From: Clytia hemisphaerica
Lineage: Eukaryota; Cnidaria; Hydrozoa; Leptothecata; Clytiidae
NCBI GenBank assembly: GCA_902728285.1
Contig: CACVBU010000588.1
Location: forward strand, 496,001-560,000
Length of the DNA: 64,000 bases
Reading direction: 5' to 3'
In this document: in pieces, positions 1 to 9,748 of the stretch
Numbering within the stretch: the stretch's first letter is position 1
Layout: every line of letters starts with the position of its first letter
Program-made: the position numbers and the translations under genes
Notes under the pieces: generated by a model
The model's database searches: none
Told to the model about the DNA's origin: nothing
Seen by the model: only the letters and a program-made list of their open reading frames with translations

Positions 1-102
1 CGTGATAAAATTCTAATACTAGTATTCTAGTATTCCCTCGGGGAATTAGTACACACCCGTTATTTGCTTCGTATAAATTTCCAGGGATGTACCCAAATTC
101 AA

Positions 103-323
103 CTACTCCACAGTTTTCGTTGGTCGAAGCAAAGGAGCCATATTCGAGAAAACCCAATCGCCAACCACTGTCGGAAGATGCGTTATAATGACAAAAACAA
201 TCGAATCTTTCCCTACAATGTAACGTCTTCTTGGAAAGCGTGCCAACATTGCATGTCTGATTTTACCAGAAACCTCTGATATGTCACCACCATATTTTAT
301 GCTTTTCAAAACACCATCCACAA
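103..323 (-). CDS. SDR gene, terminal exon (C-terminal region and stop)
   Basis: Last exon of a short-chain dehydrogenase/reductase of the RDH16/HSD17B6 (SDR9C) type. The exon opens after a CAG acceptor at 326-324 and ends with TAG at 105-103. It codes for about 73 residues. The stretch IRHAMLARFPRRRY and the later LPTVVGDWVF match the family's C-terminal pattern, in which a histidine-rich helix, an arginine/tyrosine segment and a hydrophobic tail follow the catalytic domain. Two bases complete the codon begun by the previous exon, so phase is kept. Identification of the family is firm; the exact substrate cannot be read from the sequence. Confidence 0.85.
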
Positions 324-569
324 CTGACGGAAAAAAAATTAATGTCTAATGTAAAAAGATTCAAAATACATAGCCATATACCGTAAACCTTTTGGTTTCG
401 CTCCACTATTTTAATTGGAGCAGAACTGCTCCGCTATCTTGCTCCGAAACGTTCCGACACCAATGTGAACACTCTCGATCCGTAACGGAAACCATACCGA
501 AGCGATACGAAACCGTAACGTGTGAACATGGTTTAAGAAAGATGAAATATATATCACTAATATACTCAC

Positions 570-809
570 AAATCTCGAAACGTTCTTTTCGAAATTCATC
601 ATGTGTTTCTTGTGGTAGTTGATCCCAAATATTAAACCAAACTTTCTTTAGCTCTTTTGTACCAGCCAAATTAGTTTTGTAGTAGGTGGGTTCGATCAAA
701 TGCACTGAAACACCCCATGGTTTGACTTCAAGACGTAAGCTATCAGAAAACGCTTCAGCTGCGTACTTTGAACTAAAGTAAGGAGCTCCATAAGGCACAG
801 ATAATCTTC
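570..809 (-). CDS. SDR gene, catalytic exon (YxxxK)
   Basis: Third recognised exon of the SDR gene, 240 bases, between a TTTTTTTCAG acceptor and a GTGAGTAT donor. It carries the catalytic Tyr-x-x-x-Lys as YFSSK, followed by AAEAFSDSLRLEV and then GVSVHLIEPTYYKT. In retinol and 17-beta-hydroxysteroid dehydrogenases these are the active-site helix and the post-catalytic strand. Tyr and Lys are intact, so this part of the enzyme looks functional. It starts and ends in phase 1, matching both neighbours exactly. Confidence 0.9.
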
Positions 810-848
810 CTGAAAAAAAGATAAGAAACATTACTAATGAAACAATTA

Positions 849-1000
849 GCTCTTCCTAATTCGAAGTCGAACTGGGGAGTCTAATTTTTTCGAATTATAG
901 AAACATTCGAATTATAACAAGTAGTTTACGAGGAATTTTTCCTGATAAGAACTGAAATAGTTCGAATAATAGAAGTTCGAATTAGAGAGATTCCACTTTA
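849..1000. mobile_element. Degraded pogo/Tigger-like MITE in SDR intron
   Basis: About 150 bp between SDR exons 3 and 2. It has the recurring phrases of a family seen elsewhere in the window: TCCTAATTCGAAGTCG near the left end and GTTCGAATTAGAGAGATTCC near the right end, in inverted arrangement, with several internal TTCGAATTATAG phrases. Compare the better copies at 16989, 18443 and 40757. Both ends are decayed, so boundaries are approximate. Confidence 0.4.
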
Positions 1001-1191
1001 TACAAAAATTGATATACACAGTCTTTTAAGAGAGAAGAAGCGATTCAAAGTAATGACTGTAATAACCTGTTGGAAAGGGAATTTTGAGTGAATTGATTTG
1101 AAATTTATTAAGTTCAAAGAAACACTGGACATAACTTTTTTTCGGATACATCTATAGTATTTTTCATTTTACAAAGTTAACTGATTTGTAC

Positions 1192-1374
1192 CTCCCATGC
1201 TTGTCACATTGACGATACGACCACGTGACTTTTTCAATAATGGTAGCATGACTTTGGTAACACGAACAGTTCCCCAATAATTCACTTCGAGCGTCTTTTT
1301 CATCAGTTCGATAGATTGCCATTCGATCAATCCTGGTATAGCGATACCAGCATTGTTTACTATACCGTCCAAAG
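1192..1374 (-). CDS. SDR gene, NNAG exon
   Basis: Second recognised exon, 183 bases, from a TACAG acceptor to a GGTACAAAT donor. It encodes the SDR signature VNNAGIA, then the family-typical LEVNYWGTVRVTKVMLPLLKKSRGRIVNVTS. These correspond to strand 4, helix 4/5 and strand 5 up to the active-site serine region. Its first two bases complete an alanine codon begun in the upstream exon at 6585, giving the junction GALDGIVNNAG, just where family members have GLWGLVNNAG. The intron to that exon is 5.2 kb and full of repeats. Confidence 0.9.
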
Positions 1375-1544
1375 CTGTACGAAAATCAAGGAAGATTCAC
1401 AGTATAACTCTCAATCTTGGCAGGATTCTAATTGAAGTTCTACAATTATAATCGTTTAAAGCTCGGCCGTTCTCATTTTTCAGCACTACTCGAAGCTTTA
1501 AAATGTTCTTTACCTTGTTCTTATTTAGCTACAGTAGGGTGGAT

Positions 1545-2025
1545 TTTACAATCCATGGTACTTTAGGCGTGCAAACTTTCCCGAGCAGAAACCTTTGCGA
1601 GGTCGGAAAATTCCGAAATTTCCAACATTTACTTTCGCGAATTCAACGAAAATATATTTCGCGAGCATAGACTTTCGCGAATCAAGACAAAAATGAAAAC
1701 TTTCACATGAAAAAATTGCTTAGAGCATAGTATAAGAAAGCCGCGGCTGGAATATCTACCGCATTGTCTTTTCAGTTAATTGCTGTTCTATCTCTGTCTC
1801 CGAGCTTTATAAGAACATCAAGATTGTCAGTTTATTATTTGTAGATAGTTTTGAAATTTTTCTTTTATTTTCCTTCACAAAAAGCTTTTTTATTGCTAGA
1901 TATCTTTGAATCTGTAATACAATAATGACCGGTTAGTGAGGGCTATACTGAGAAATATTGCCCGAGGTCAATATTTTCAGTACAGCCCGAAAAACCCGGT
2001 CATTATTGTATTTGTTAACCGTTTC
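1545..2025 (-). repeat. Dispersed repeat family R, copy 1 (inverted)
   Basis: Reverse-complement relative of the repeat at 5250-6290 and 9486-9710. Shared landmarks are CCAGCCGCGGCTTTCTTATA (here inverted near 1735-1755), a GACAGAGATAGAACA phrase, several TTTCGCGA-rich segments, and the end phrase GCACGCCTAAAGTA near 1560. Its order of landmarks matches the other copies, so this is one old element rather than chance similarity. No coding capacity seen. Confidence 0.55.
1916..2012. repeat. 97 bp palindromic hairpin with 17 bp perfect arms
   Basis: The arms AATACAATAATGACCGG (1916-1932) and CCGGTCATTATTGTATT (1996-2012) are perfectly complementary. The loop also contains a weaker inner inverted pair (GGGCTATACTGA / TCAGTACAGCCC). 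It could be a tiny foldback element or the terminal part of repeat family R. Confidence 0.6.
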
Positions 2026-2163
2026 CTTCAGCTTCGATTGATTTATTTATCAAGGAAAAATAGCGAAATAAAGCGAAAAAAAACAAGCGAAAAGAGATAA
2101 AAAATTGTTATAATTTCTGACGTCAGAAATAAAAAATGAGAGAAATGATGTCAACGCATTTAA

Positions 2164-2460
2164 GATAAAGCACAAATTTATTTTGATATACATATAATAG
2201 AAATCAAATATATTTTAAGATGAAAAATCTGAAAAACAGTGAGCAATGACCAAGAGGAAAAAGAAAAGGCAAACATGAAAACTGAAACCCTGCAAAGACC
2301 AGTGTGAAAAACTCAAAAAATGTCCAAAAATACGTATTGAAAAATACGTGTCTAATAAAATATAGTAATAAACAAGAGCCGCAAAGATGCGGATAAATAT
2401 TTCCTTTACAAATGATAAAATAATTATTGATGTCCTCAAAAGATTTCAAAGTGCTTTATC
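2164..2460. mobile_element. Possible short inverted-repeat element
   Basis: The phrases GATAAAGCAC (2164-2173) and GTGCTTTATC (2451-2460) form a 10 bp perfect inverted pair around 280 bp of AT-rich sequence with no coding content. The size suits a MITE, but the arms are short and no target duplication was found. Confidence 0.3.
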
Positions 2461-2650
2461 TCAGATAAGATCAAGCAACACAAGTCCCCAAGAATTTCAA
2501 AATTCGTTTATGTAATTGCTAGTATTTGCAGGATTATTCCTAAGATGACGAAGGTTCAAACCAACGGATTACGGAGTATATCCAAGCTGAACTCGACTGA
2601 GAATAACAATGCAGAAACCAAATTGGCTAGACAACCTTTAATTTTCGTTA

Positions 2651-3315
2651 CTCTCGGGTACCTAATAGCCGCCCCCCCCGCTAATTAATTTTTCAAAGAT
2701 TTCCCATCCCCGGGGGGGGGGGGGGTACTTAGGCAAAAATAGGTGCTGGGTATGTGCGGACGGTAAGGGTCGGGTTTTTCACCTTTCAAAGTCTCTCTAA
2801 GGGTTGCAAAAATCAGGAAATTTCAAAGTAGTCTCTTTAAGGGTGGGGAAAATCACGATTTTTAGAAAAAAATTTTAATTTTGAGAGAAAAAATTACAAA
2901 GAAGTCTCACTAAGGGTAGGGAATTTTTGAAAGTCAGAGAAAATTTTTTGAAAAAGTCTCTCTAAGGGTCACTTTTTCACTAAAATTTGGTCTCTCTAAG
3001 GGTCGGTTTTCGGAGGTCCCGTCCGCACATACCCCTCATTCACCAACCCTAGTACCCCCCCCCCGGGTTTTCCACCCAGGACATTCTTATTCCAACCCCC
3101 CCCCCCGCTTATTAATTTTTGGGAAAATGTTTTTGAAAGTTCCCTTTTTTGTCCCAATTCTGCTGTATTAGCCTCCTTTCAGCCTTTTAAAAAATTTGCC
3201 ACCCAGGACATTTTTATTCCAACTCCCCCCATCCCCGCTTATTAAGTTTTGAGATTTTTTCCAACCCTCCCCCCCCCACTTATTCCAATCCCCCCGGGTA
3301 TTAGGTACCCGAGAG
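2651..3315. mobile_element. Outer element of a nested pair, 17 bp perfect TIRs
   Basis: CTCTCGGGTACCTAATA (2651-2667) is the exact reverse complement of 3299-3315. Inside, CCGCTTATTAA-type phrases and C-runs recur three or four times on the right side (near 3105, 3235 and 3285) and once on the left (near 2680). The body is therefore built of imperfect units. A second element (2710-3066) sits within it. No ORF. Confidence 0.75.
2710..3066. mobile_element. Inner G-rich-ended element with repeated TCTCTCTAAGGG motif
   Basis: It begins CCGG followed by a G-run and TACTT, and ends AGTACC, a C-run and CCGG. Between the ends, the phrase GTCTCTCTAAGGGT or a close variant recurs at least six times, at intervals of roughly 40-60 bp (near 2790, 2845, 2905, 2960, 2990). 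The phrases GTATGTGCGGAC and GTCCGCACATAC form an inner inverted pair. Its right half recurs inside another element at about 22930-23036. It interrupts the outer element 2651-3315. Confidence 0.7.
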
Positions 3316-3584
3316 TAGAGTAGGTGGACTTTAGTTGGATTTTAGTATTATACTAGCCGTCACCCGGCGTCGCACCCACTGAGTAGAGTGTTGTGTTATA
3401 TTGAACACATCAAAAAGCCTTGGGATAGTGCATAATTATATAATTTTATTTTAAGCGCTTATTGTCAGAAATATTAGCCAAAAAGGGGAAATATCTGAAA
3501 TGAAAGAATGACAAAAAGGAAAAAAGTTGTCGCCAGACCAGGAAATCACTTGAAAAAATTGTCAATTGACACTAAAGTTTTCTT

Positions 3585-4010
3585 CATTTTTAAGTATGCA
3601 TATGTGGAAGAAAATGTCAAGTTTTAGGGCACATTGAAGAAAATATATATTCATAACAAATGTTTTCCATCTTTTAAATGCACGTGTAAGAAATCGCCAA
3701 ATTTATAAAGTTTTCCACGTTTTCAAACGCGCATCGAAGAAAATAAATTCATAACAAAAGTTTTCCATCGTTTAATTGCACATGTAAGAAATCTCCAAAT
3801 TTATAACAAAAGTTTCAACCTTTTGCCTTTATTCGCACATGGAAAACAATCTACAAATTCACAACCAAAGTTTTCCACGTTTTAAATGCACGGGGAAGAA
3901 AATCTCCAAATTCACAACAAAAGTTTCCACGTTTAAAACGCAAGTGGAAAAAATCTCCACGAACAAAAAGTTTTCCACATTATAAATGCATGGGGAAGAA
4001 AATCTCCAAG
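3585..4010. repeat. Minisatellite, about 50-55 bp period, about 8 units
   Basis: Imperfect tandem units each contain GTTTTCCACGTTTTAAATGC or a close form, then GGGGAAGAAAATCTCCAAAT and ACAACAAAA. Units start near 3600, 3660, 3710, 3760, 3810, 3865, 3915 and 3965. The ORF found across it on the minus strand is a by-product of the repeat. Confidence 0.7.
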
Positions 4011-5249
4011 TACCAAGTTCAAGATAATGATTCCAATTGTTTAATTCCATATTCAATACAATCAAAATTTTAAGAGTTAACATTCTTCATATTGGCCAAG
4101 GTGTTCCGGTTATAACGTCGGTTATTACAGCTTAAAAAGTTTGAAATTACAGTTCTGTGAACCGCAACAGAATTTTCCCCACAAAGAGAGTTTTCACTAA
4201 CTGTCACTAACCAGTTAATTCATTGTTTTAGATAAAAACACCAAGGGAAATTCAATCATTAACCAGTCAATTTTGCTCCATGTTTAAATTTTTAGCTCAA
4301 AGCTAGCTAAATCATAGTTCATCACCAACCATCGCCATCTGACCATTGCGCATTGGGTGGTGCATACCATAAAAGTGAGTTCAAACTTTTTTTTCAGGTA
4401 TAACATGGTCAGATTTATCCACAATCACTTTAGGTAAATATACAGGCAAAATTGAAGTTAGCTTGTTGTGAAAGTTGACAAAATGTCCTGTTTTTCCAAG
4501 ACCATCAAGATAAGAGATTGTATCTCTCACACCAAGAGTATGTAAACTTAACATCAAATCCAGACAATCGTATAAAAAAACATGATCCAATTCAACTCAT
4601 GAAAGCAAAAAAAAACAAAGAAAAATAGCGAAAGAGCAACATTTGTTGTTTATTTTTTGCCTCCATCTTTGTTATGACTGTTAAAAAGCAGTATGGTCCG
4701 ATCAACAATACGCTTTCGAACCGGGTGACGTTTTCCGATCGGCAAGGAAAATAGAACACCGTACGCATATTTCCTACGACGTGTCTTGGAAAAATGACGT
4801 CTTCCGCCTCGAAAAAAGAACATCCCACTGTTTTTACTGCCGGAGCTTGATTTAAAAAGAGACTCATGTACAAACTCACGAAATTGACCAAAACCGAGCG
4901 TTAGACTTGGAGGAGAAGAAGAAGGAGAAGAAAAATTACCGTTTTAACAAATATTTCCTTCTGGAAAGGAAATATTTAAAAAAAACAAAAAAACTGAAAA
5001 CTTATTGAAAACTTTAATTAAATATTACAAATGAAATTTGTGACTTCTGCGTCAGCAGTGGTGTTAACGAAAGGTGAGTGTCTCCGGTGACTCCAGGACC
5101 TCGATGTTAGCGCATTGTTAATTTTCCATTGAAAAAGTGACGTCACAATGAAATTTCCTAACGACGGGCAACTCTGGACAGTGTAGGCCCGTCCTCATGG
5201 AAAAAGAACCAATTGCATTGCGCAAAAAGCCGTGTAGCCCGCTTTGAAA

Positions 5250-6290
5250 AAGTAACCGGTTAACAATACCCAATAAAACACTTGAACTGATTTTGGATAT
5301 CTTTTAGGGGTATTTTTGATAGTTTTTCGCCAAAATTAAAATTATAAGTATATATAACTGTATTTAAGATGACAACTTTCCTGTCAGTTTGAATGATAAA
5401 TTTGAATACTATTTCATCGATTTCTAAAAAGATTTCACTGAAATATTGTGAAGGCATTTCGAGGCACTTTATTAATTTTTGAGTTCTTTCAGCCCAGCCA
5501 TTTTGTGCTTGTTTAAATTTCTTATTGTTAATCTTTCCTGCACAATGATTTTGTAATGCAAGTGTATTATCAAGGGCATATCCTTGATGTCTAAAACGCA
5601 CTGACAAATAAGTATTAACGACCAACCAATAAAATTTACCATTAAAGATGCTACATTACTTATTTCTTGATCAACAAATAGTCATTAAATACAACAGTGA
5701 TAGAACAACAGACATTCAGATGTTACAGTGCCGTAGCAACTGGGGGGGGGGGGGGCAAGGGGGGGCTATGCCCCCCCCCAATAAATTTTTCAAAAATGGT
5801 TATTTTGCTAAATGCAAAGTTTTTCTTTTTCAATTTGTCATAATTGTCACAATTGAGTGCATTTTCAAGCAATCTAGAGCTCAAATTTTCAAAACTTCCC
5901 CCCTCGGGCCAAGCCGGTTGGCCCTCGCGGTGTCACTAAACTTCAGCCCCCTCAATATGAAAATGCTTCCTATGGCACTGTGTTATCATTCCAGCCGCGT
6001 CATTCTTGGACAAATACTTCTTGAATTGGATTGAAACTTATGTCTTTTTGATTTATGAAGCTTTAGCAGGCTAAAGATAAAGAGTGACATAAATCTTACA
6101 TTTCATTTTAAGTTAAAAGTTTACAGATTTTCTGTATTGATGTAAAGAAATTTTCGCGGACATAAACTTTCGCAGATAGCCCTTTCAAGAATTTTCAAAG
6201 TCATTTACTTTCGCTATAAAGGGTAAAATTCACAAAAACCACGAAAGTTTCTGCTCGCGAAAGTTTGTACGCCTAAAGTATACCTTACGT
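5250..6290 (+). repeat. Dispersed repeat family R, copy 2
   Basis: Longest copy of the family. The block 5540-5725 matches 9486-9665 almost base for base over AATGCAAGTGTATTATCAAG, the ACCAATAAAAT segment and CTTGATCAACAAATAGTCAT. The block 5980-6285 aligns to the inverted copy at 1545-1770, including GAAAGTTTCTGCTCGCGAAA and GTACGCCTAAAGTA. A separate element has inserted at 5726-5980. The 121-codon minus-strand ORF at 5260-5625 lies in the repeat and shows no domain I recognise. Confidence 0.6.
5726..5980. mobile_element. 255 bp insertion with TIRs and 5 bp target duplication
   Basis: The ends CAGTGCCGTA and TATGGCACTG are inverted repeats with one mismatch. Both sides carry the direct repeat TGTTA (5721-5725 and 5981-5985). 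The related repeat copy at 9660-9680 reads straight through this site with a single TGTTA, so the empty site is preserved in the window. G- and C-runs near the left end resemble other G-rich elements here. Confidence 0.8.
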
Positions 6291-6584
6291 AATTTGCTTA
6301 AAACTCGTTCATCCCAGGCTTTGTTCTTTTATTCAATTTTTAGATATTTTGGAGCCTTATTGTTCTAATAAAAGTATTTTCATTTTTCTCTCTTTTTGAC
6401 CGAAAACTGCCTATTCTAAGGTGTAAAAAAGCAAATGGGCGCCGATATTAGTAATCAGAGGTTCCTTTTTGCGCCAATGGTAATTTGGCACCCCCCCAAA
6501 AAATCGGCCACTAGGGGTGGGACTGCCCCCTGCCACCACGCTACTGCCATTGACGAAAGACTTAAATAAAAAAAAGTCTTATAC

Positions 6585-6831
6585 CTCCATCCTCTTCAAT
6601 GATCTCCTTTGCTTTCTGAACATCCTCGTCTTTGGTCACGTCCATGATAAAAGCCATGCCTCGAAACCTGGCATTGCTCTCAAGTCGTTTGACACCATCT
6701 TGAGTTAAACAACCAGCAAAAACTTTACAATTAGATTCACTTAATTCTAAAGCTGTTTGAAAACCAAAACCAGAATCACAGCCTGTCACCAAAACATTTT
6801 TCTTCTCTTCGGTTGAAATCCAATCATCCAC
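6585..6831 (-). CDS. SDR gene, NAD(P)-binding exon; RDH/17-beta-HSD type oxidoreductase
   Basis: First recognised exon of a short-chain dehydrogenase that would oxidise or reduce a retinoid- or steroid-like alcohol at the ER membrane, by analogy with RDH16, RDH5 and HSD17B6. The cofactor loop TGCDSGFG (TGxxxGxG) lies about 15 residues in, followed by the second strand VFAGCLTQ and the DVTK motif. The donor GGTATAAG ends the exon in phase 1. All four exons give about 297 residues, against about 317 in the family. The missing piece is the N-terminal membrane anchor. There is no in-frame ATG: the frame stays open upstream to 6855 and then meets TAG at 6858-6856, so an upstream exon is needed or the 5' end is lost. 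The end of a LINE lies almost directly against this exon. Transcript evidence would settle whether the gene is alive. Confidence 0.85.
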
Positions 6832-6903
6832 AATGAAATAAAATTTTACTATTTCCTATTCCTAAAAAATAAGGATAGAGAGCCCTTTAAGAAGACTCTC
6901 TGT

Positions 6904-7050
6904 CTATCTTGCATTTTTCTTTGCAATAGCCAGTCCACAAAACTTTTCAATCGAACAATTCTCATTTTTAATTACTTGATCGAGTAAAGTCAAAGAAATT
7001 CTACCACGTTTGCAATTTTTATCATCATTAAACATTAACAATTTGCTGGT
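6904..7050 (-). pseudogene. LINE C-terminal tail in shifted frame
   Basis: Reads MFNDDKNCKRGRISLTLLDQ and onward to KNAR and a stop. The KRGRPxxTL-type pattern after the RT is typical of the C-terminal end of such LINE proteins. It is in a different frame from the RT ORF, which documents the break. The short distance from this stop to SDR coding sequence (about 70 bases) is notable. Confidence 0.6.
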
Positions 7051-8530
7051 TGTTGCTAATGACGTATCGAAAATCATTATTGACCTCATCTACATAACGA
7101 AATCCACCTCTGACCATTCTCCTCAAAAACATTCTATAGGTGACATCGAGGCGGTCGTACTGGAGAGACGTTAAGTTCCAGTTCTGACATGAATACGTTA
7201 ACCGGCTCCTGACGAAACTGTTGACGAAGAAGATACGAACACGTAGGTTGATTTGGAAGTTTTGTAGCAGGTTAGACATTTGGGCGAATTTTACAATTGC
7301 AAGTTGAATTCGTTGATTGAGTTCTGCTTCCCCTGTGTTTGGTTGAAGGTGATTAAGGACAGCACCAAGATATTTGAATTCTTTGACATTTTTGAGTTGC
7401 CCTTCACGAAGAGATACGATAGAATCGTGATATTGTTCTTGATTGATGGTCATTGTTTCGCTTTTCGAGACATTGATTGTCAAACCAAAGGCAGTGAAAG
7501 TTAAATCCAAAAGCTCTGTTGCAGCACTGATACCCTCGAGTGAAAGTAGAAAGAGGACGATGTCATCAGCATATCCACACCAAGAGAGAGTCGCTTCTCC
7601 CCAAGTTCTTATACCACTTGCTCTCATCTCGGATCTTTCTGCACGAGAGTGTGCTTGTGGGTTGACTCGATATTTGTGTTTGAAGAACTTGATTCGGTTA
7701 TCATCTTTACATTTTTCGATAAATACTCTCATAACAAAGTCTAGATATAAATTGAACAAAAAGGGACTTTCGGGTCCCCCTTGACGCACACCGGAAGTCG
7801 TTTTGAAGGATATCATAGCATCGTCGTAGGTGAGGGTGGTATTTTCGTACAAGGTTTGAAGAATTTCGAAAGTTCGAGGGATGGATCTATCAGGGAAGCG
7901 CAGTTTTATACTTTCAAAGAGCCAGCTTCGTGGTATGTGGTCGAAAGCTGCATTTAGATCAACAAATAGAAGAAATGTAGGTTCAGACTTTTTGTTTGAA
8001 ATTTGGTGAACTCGTTTGACTGTGTAGATACCATCTGTTGTTCCACGATCCTTTCTAAAGCCATTTTGCTCATCCGATAACTGATTCTCGTACCAGGGTC
8101 TGAGTTGTTCAAGAATCATATTAATGGCTAATTTGCAGACGGTTGATCCTATACTAATTCCGCGGTATTTTGTTGGGTCTTTCTTTGAACCTTTCCCTTT
8201 CCACAATGTCTTAAGTCTAGAGTTTCCCCACACACCAGGGATGTCGAGATTATCCCACAGGTTGAACATCATTCTCTGTATCACCTGAAGCATGATTGGT
8301 TCGGTACATCTTTTCAAGAGCTCCGGTTCAATGTCGTTAGATGCCTTGTTATTTTTAAGTTTTTGTAAGTGTTTCTGTATTTCTTCAACGGTTGGGGGTG
8401 CATCATTTAATTCAGAATTCAATGAGATATTCTGTAGAGCATTGACGAAAATTGGAAGATCCAGAAATTCCTCAGGTGTTTGGGTTGTAGAAGGGTCTTC
8501 TGGGTTAAAATGTGTATTAAAATGGTTCAA
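7028..8530 (-). pseudogene. LINE reverse transcriptase domain
   Basis: 500 codons. In order: an N-terminal thumb-like lead with NNKASNDIEPELLKR; finger motif YRGISIGSTVCKL (about residue 122); NGFRKDRGTTD (about 156); motif A LFVDLNAAFDH (about 188-198); motif B SGVRQGGPESPFLFNLYLD (about 246-264); and motif C GYADDIVLF (about 319-327). The two aspartates of YADD and the one in motif A are present. The protein then leaves this frame: the usual short C-terminal tail continues in another frame down to a stop at 6904. A frameshift is therefore present. Confidence 0.9.
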
Positions 8531-8815
8531 AAGTTTGTCCGGAGGACATGATCCAATGACTGGTTTTAGATGGTTTCTTGCTTTTTGGCACGGGCAAATA
8601 ATTTATCAAGTTCTCTGTTAATGGACAATTGGTTTATTTTCTCGGCTTCATCTCTATAAAATTGATATCGTAATTGTCGAGCTCTAGTTCTGATTTTCTT
8701 ACGAACGGCATTCACTTTTTCAGACAGGCATTTCTCATTACCAATAGTTCTTTCTGTTGATATAGTTCCTTAAGTTTTACATCCTCATGTCACGGCTGGT
8801 GTAGTTTTCGGGCAA

Positions 8816-9486
8816 CTATTTCGGAATCGTTTCGTCTGCAGCTTCTTGAATAGAAGTAATAAAGTGTTCGTTGAGTTGAGTATTCGATTGCATTTCTGGC
8901 TGAATATACTCAAGCTTGATGGAGAGATTCCTTTTAAAGTTTTGTTCTGTCTCAGCACGATTCAGGGATTTGAAGTCAAAACGTTTCTTTGGTGATTTCA
9001 TTCGATGTTTTTTATAGCGTGACATTTTGGTGCATGGAGTAGATAAGTTTGCGATCACCAAACGATGGTCACTATCAAAGTCATATGAGTTGTATACTCG
9101 ACAATTCATACAATACTGTCTCAACCAGCTACAACAGAGAATAAAATCATATACCTTTCTGGTGTTCCCATCTGGCGAGTGCCAAGTATATCTACGACAA
9201 AGTTTATGATTGAACCACGTATTCCAGACTGAAAGTTTGTACGATTGGAAGAGATCATGGAAACGTTCGCCGTTATCGTTGTTGACCAAATTTTCGATTA
9301 CAATGTTCTCTCTCAAGGATGAATTGCAGAGTGATGCCGAGGTGGTAGCATTGAAATCCCCAAGACATATCACTTTTTGATTTGCATTTGTGGTAATGAT
9401 TAGCTTTTTGAGAGTGCTATAGAACAGGTTTTTGGTAGTTATAGCACTCTCTTCTGTCGGGGCATAACAGTTTATAACTCTCATTA
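8816..9486 (-). pseudogene. LINE endonuclease domain, N-terminus missing
   Basis: Exonuclease-endonuclease-phosphatase fold. Visible motifs are VINCYAPTEES, CLGDFNATTS (the DFN catalytic motif) and DSDHRLV (the SDH catalytic motif near the C-terminus). The first 70-80 residues expected in LINE endonucleases are absent, because the copy is truncated where repeat R begins. The few residues upstream of VMRVINCY in the open frame come from repeat R. A stop (TAG) follows IPK at 8818-8816; the linker to the RT, with RKKIRTRARQLRYQFYRDEA, continues in other frames at about 8600-8720. Confidence 0.85.
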
Positions 9487-9710
9487 CAATGATTTTATAA
9501 TGCAAGTGTATTATCAAGGGCATATCATTAATGTCTAAAACGCGCTAAGAAGTAAGTATTAACGACAAACCAATAAAATCTACCATTAAAGATGCTACAT
9601 TACTGATTTCTTGATCAACAAATAGTCATCAAATACGACAGAGATAGAACAAGAGAAGTTCAGATGTTATCATTCCAGCCGCGGCTTTCTTATACTATGG
9701 AAAACAGAAT
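9486..9710 (+). repeat. Dispersed repeat family R, copy 3
   Basis: Near-identical to 5530-5725, joined directly to the phrase TTATCATTCCAGCCGCGGCT that in copy 2 lies beyond the 255 bp insertion. It starts exactly where the LINE 5' end stops. It gives the empty-site control for the insertion at 5726. Confidence 0.65.
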
Positions 9711-9748
9711 CGCATTGATAGCCATGACCTACCAATTATAAAATAAAA

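Larger units (their letters stand above)
6880..9486 (-). mobile_element. 5'-truncated non-LTR retrotransposon (LINE), inactive
   Basis: A LINE with apurinic-type endonuclease followed by reverse transcriptase. Sequence style (short C-terminal region after the RT, motif A LFVDLNAAFDH, motif C YADD) suggests an RTE- or Proto2-related clade, but this is not certain. The 5' end lies inside the endonuclease domain: at about 9486 the sequence switches to repeat family R. The frame breaks between endonuclease and RT (8530-8815) and again near 7040, so it cannot encode a working enzyme. Its 3' end lies beside the SDR exon at about 6860-6900, with no clear poly(A). Confidence 0.85.

Noticed and set aside
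5260-5625. 121-codon minus-strand ORF
   Set aside because: Lies within repeat family R, whose other copy at 9486 does not keep the frame; no domain recognised.
7443-7784. 113-codon plus-strand ORF
   Set aside because: Antisense shadow of the LINE reverse transcriptase.
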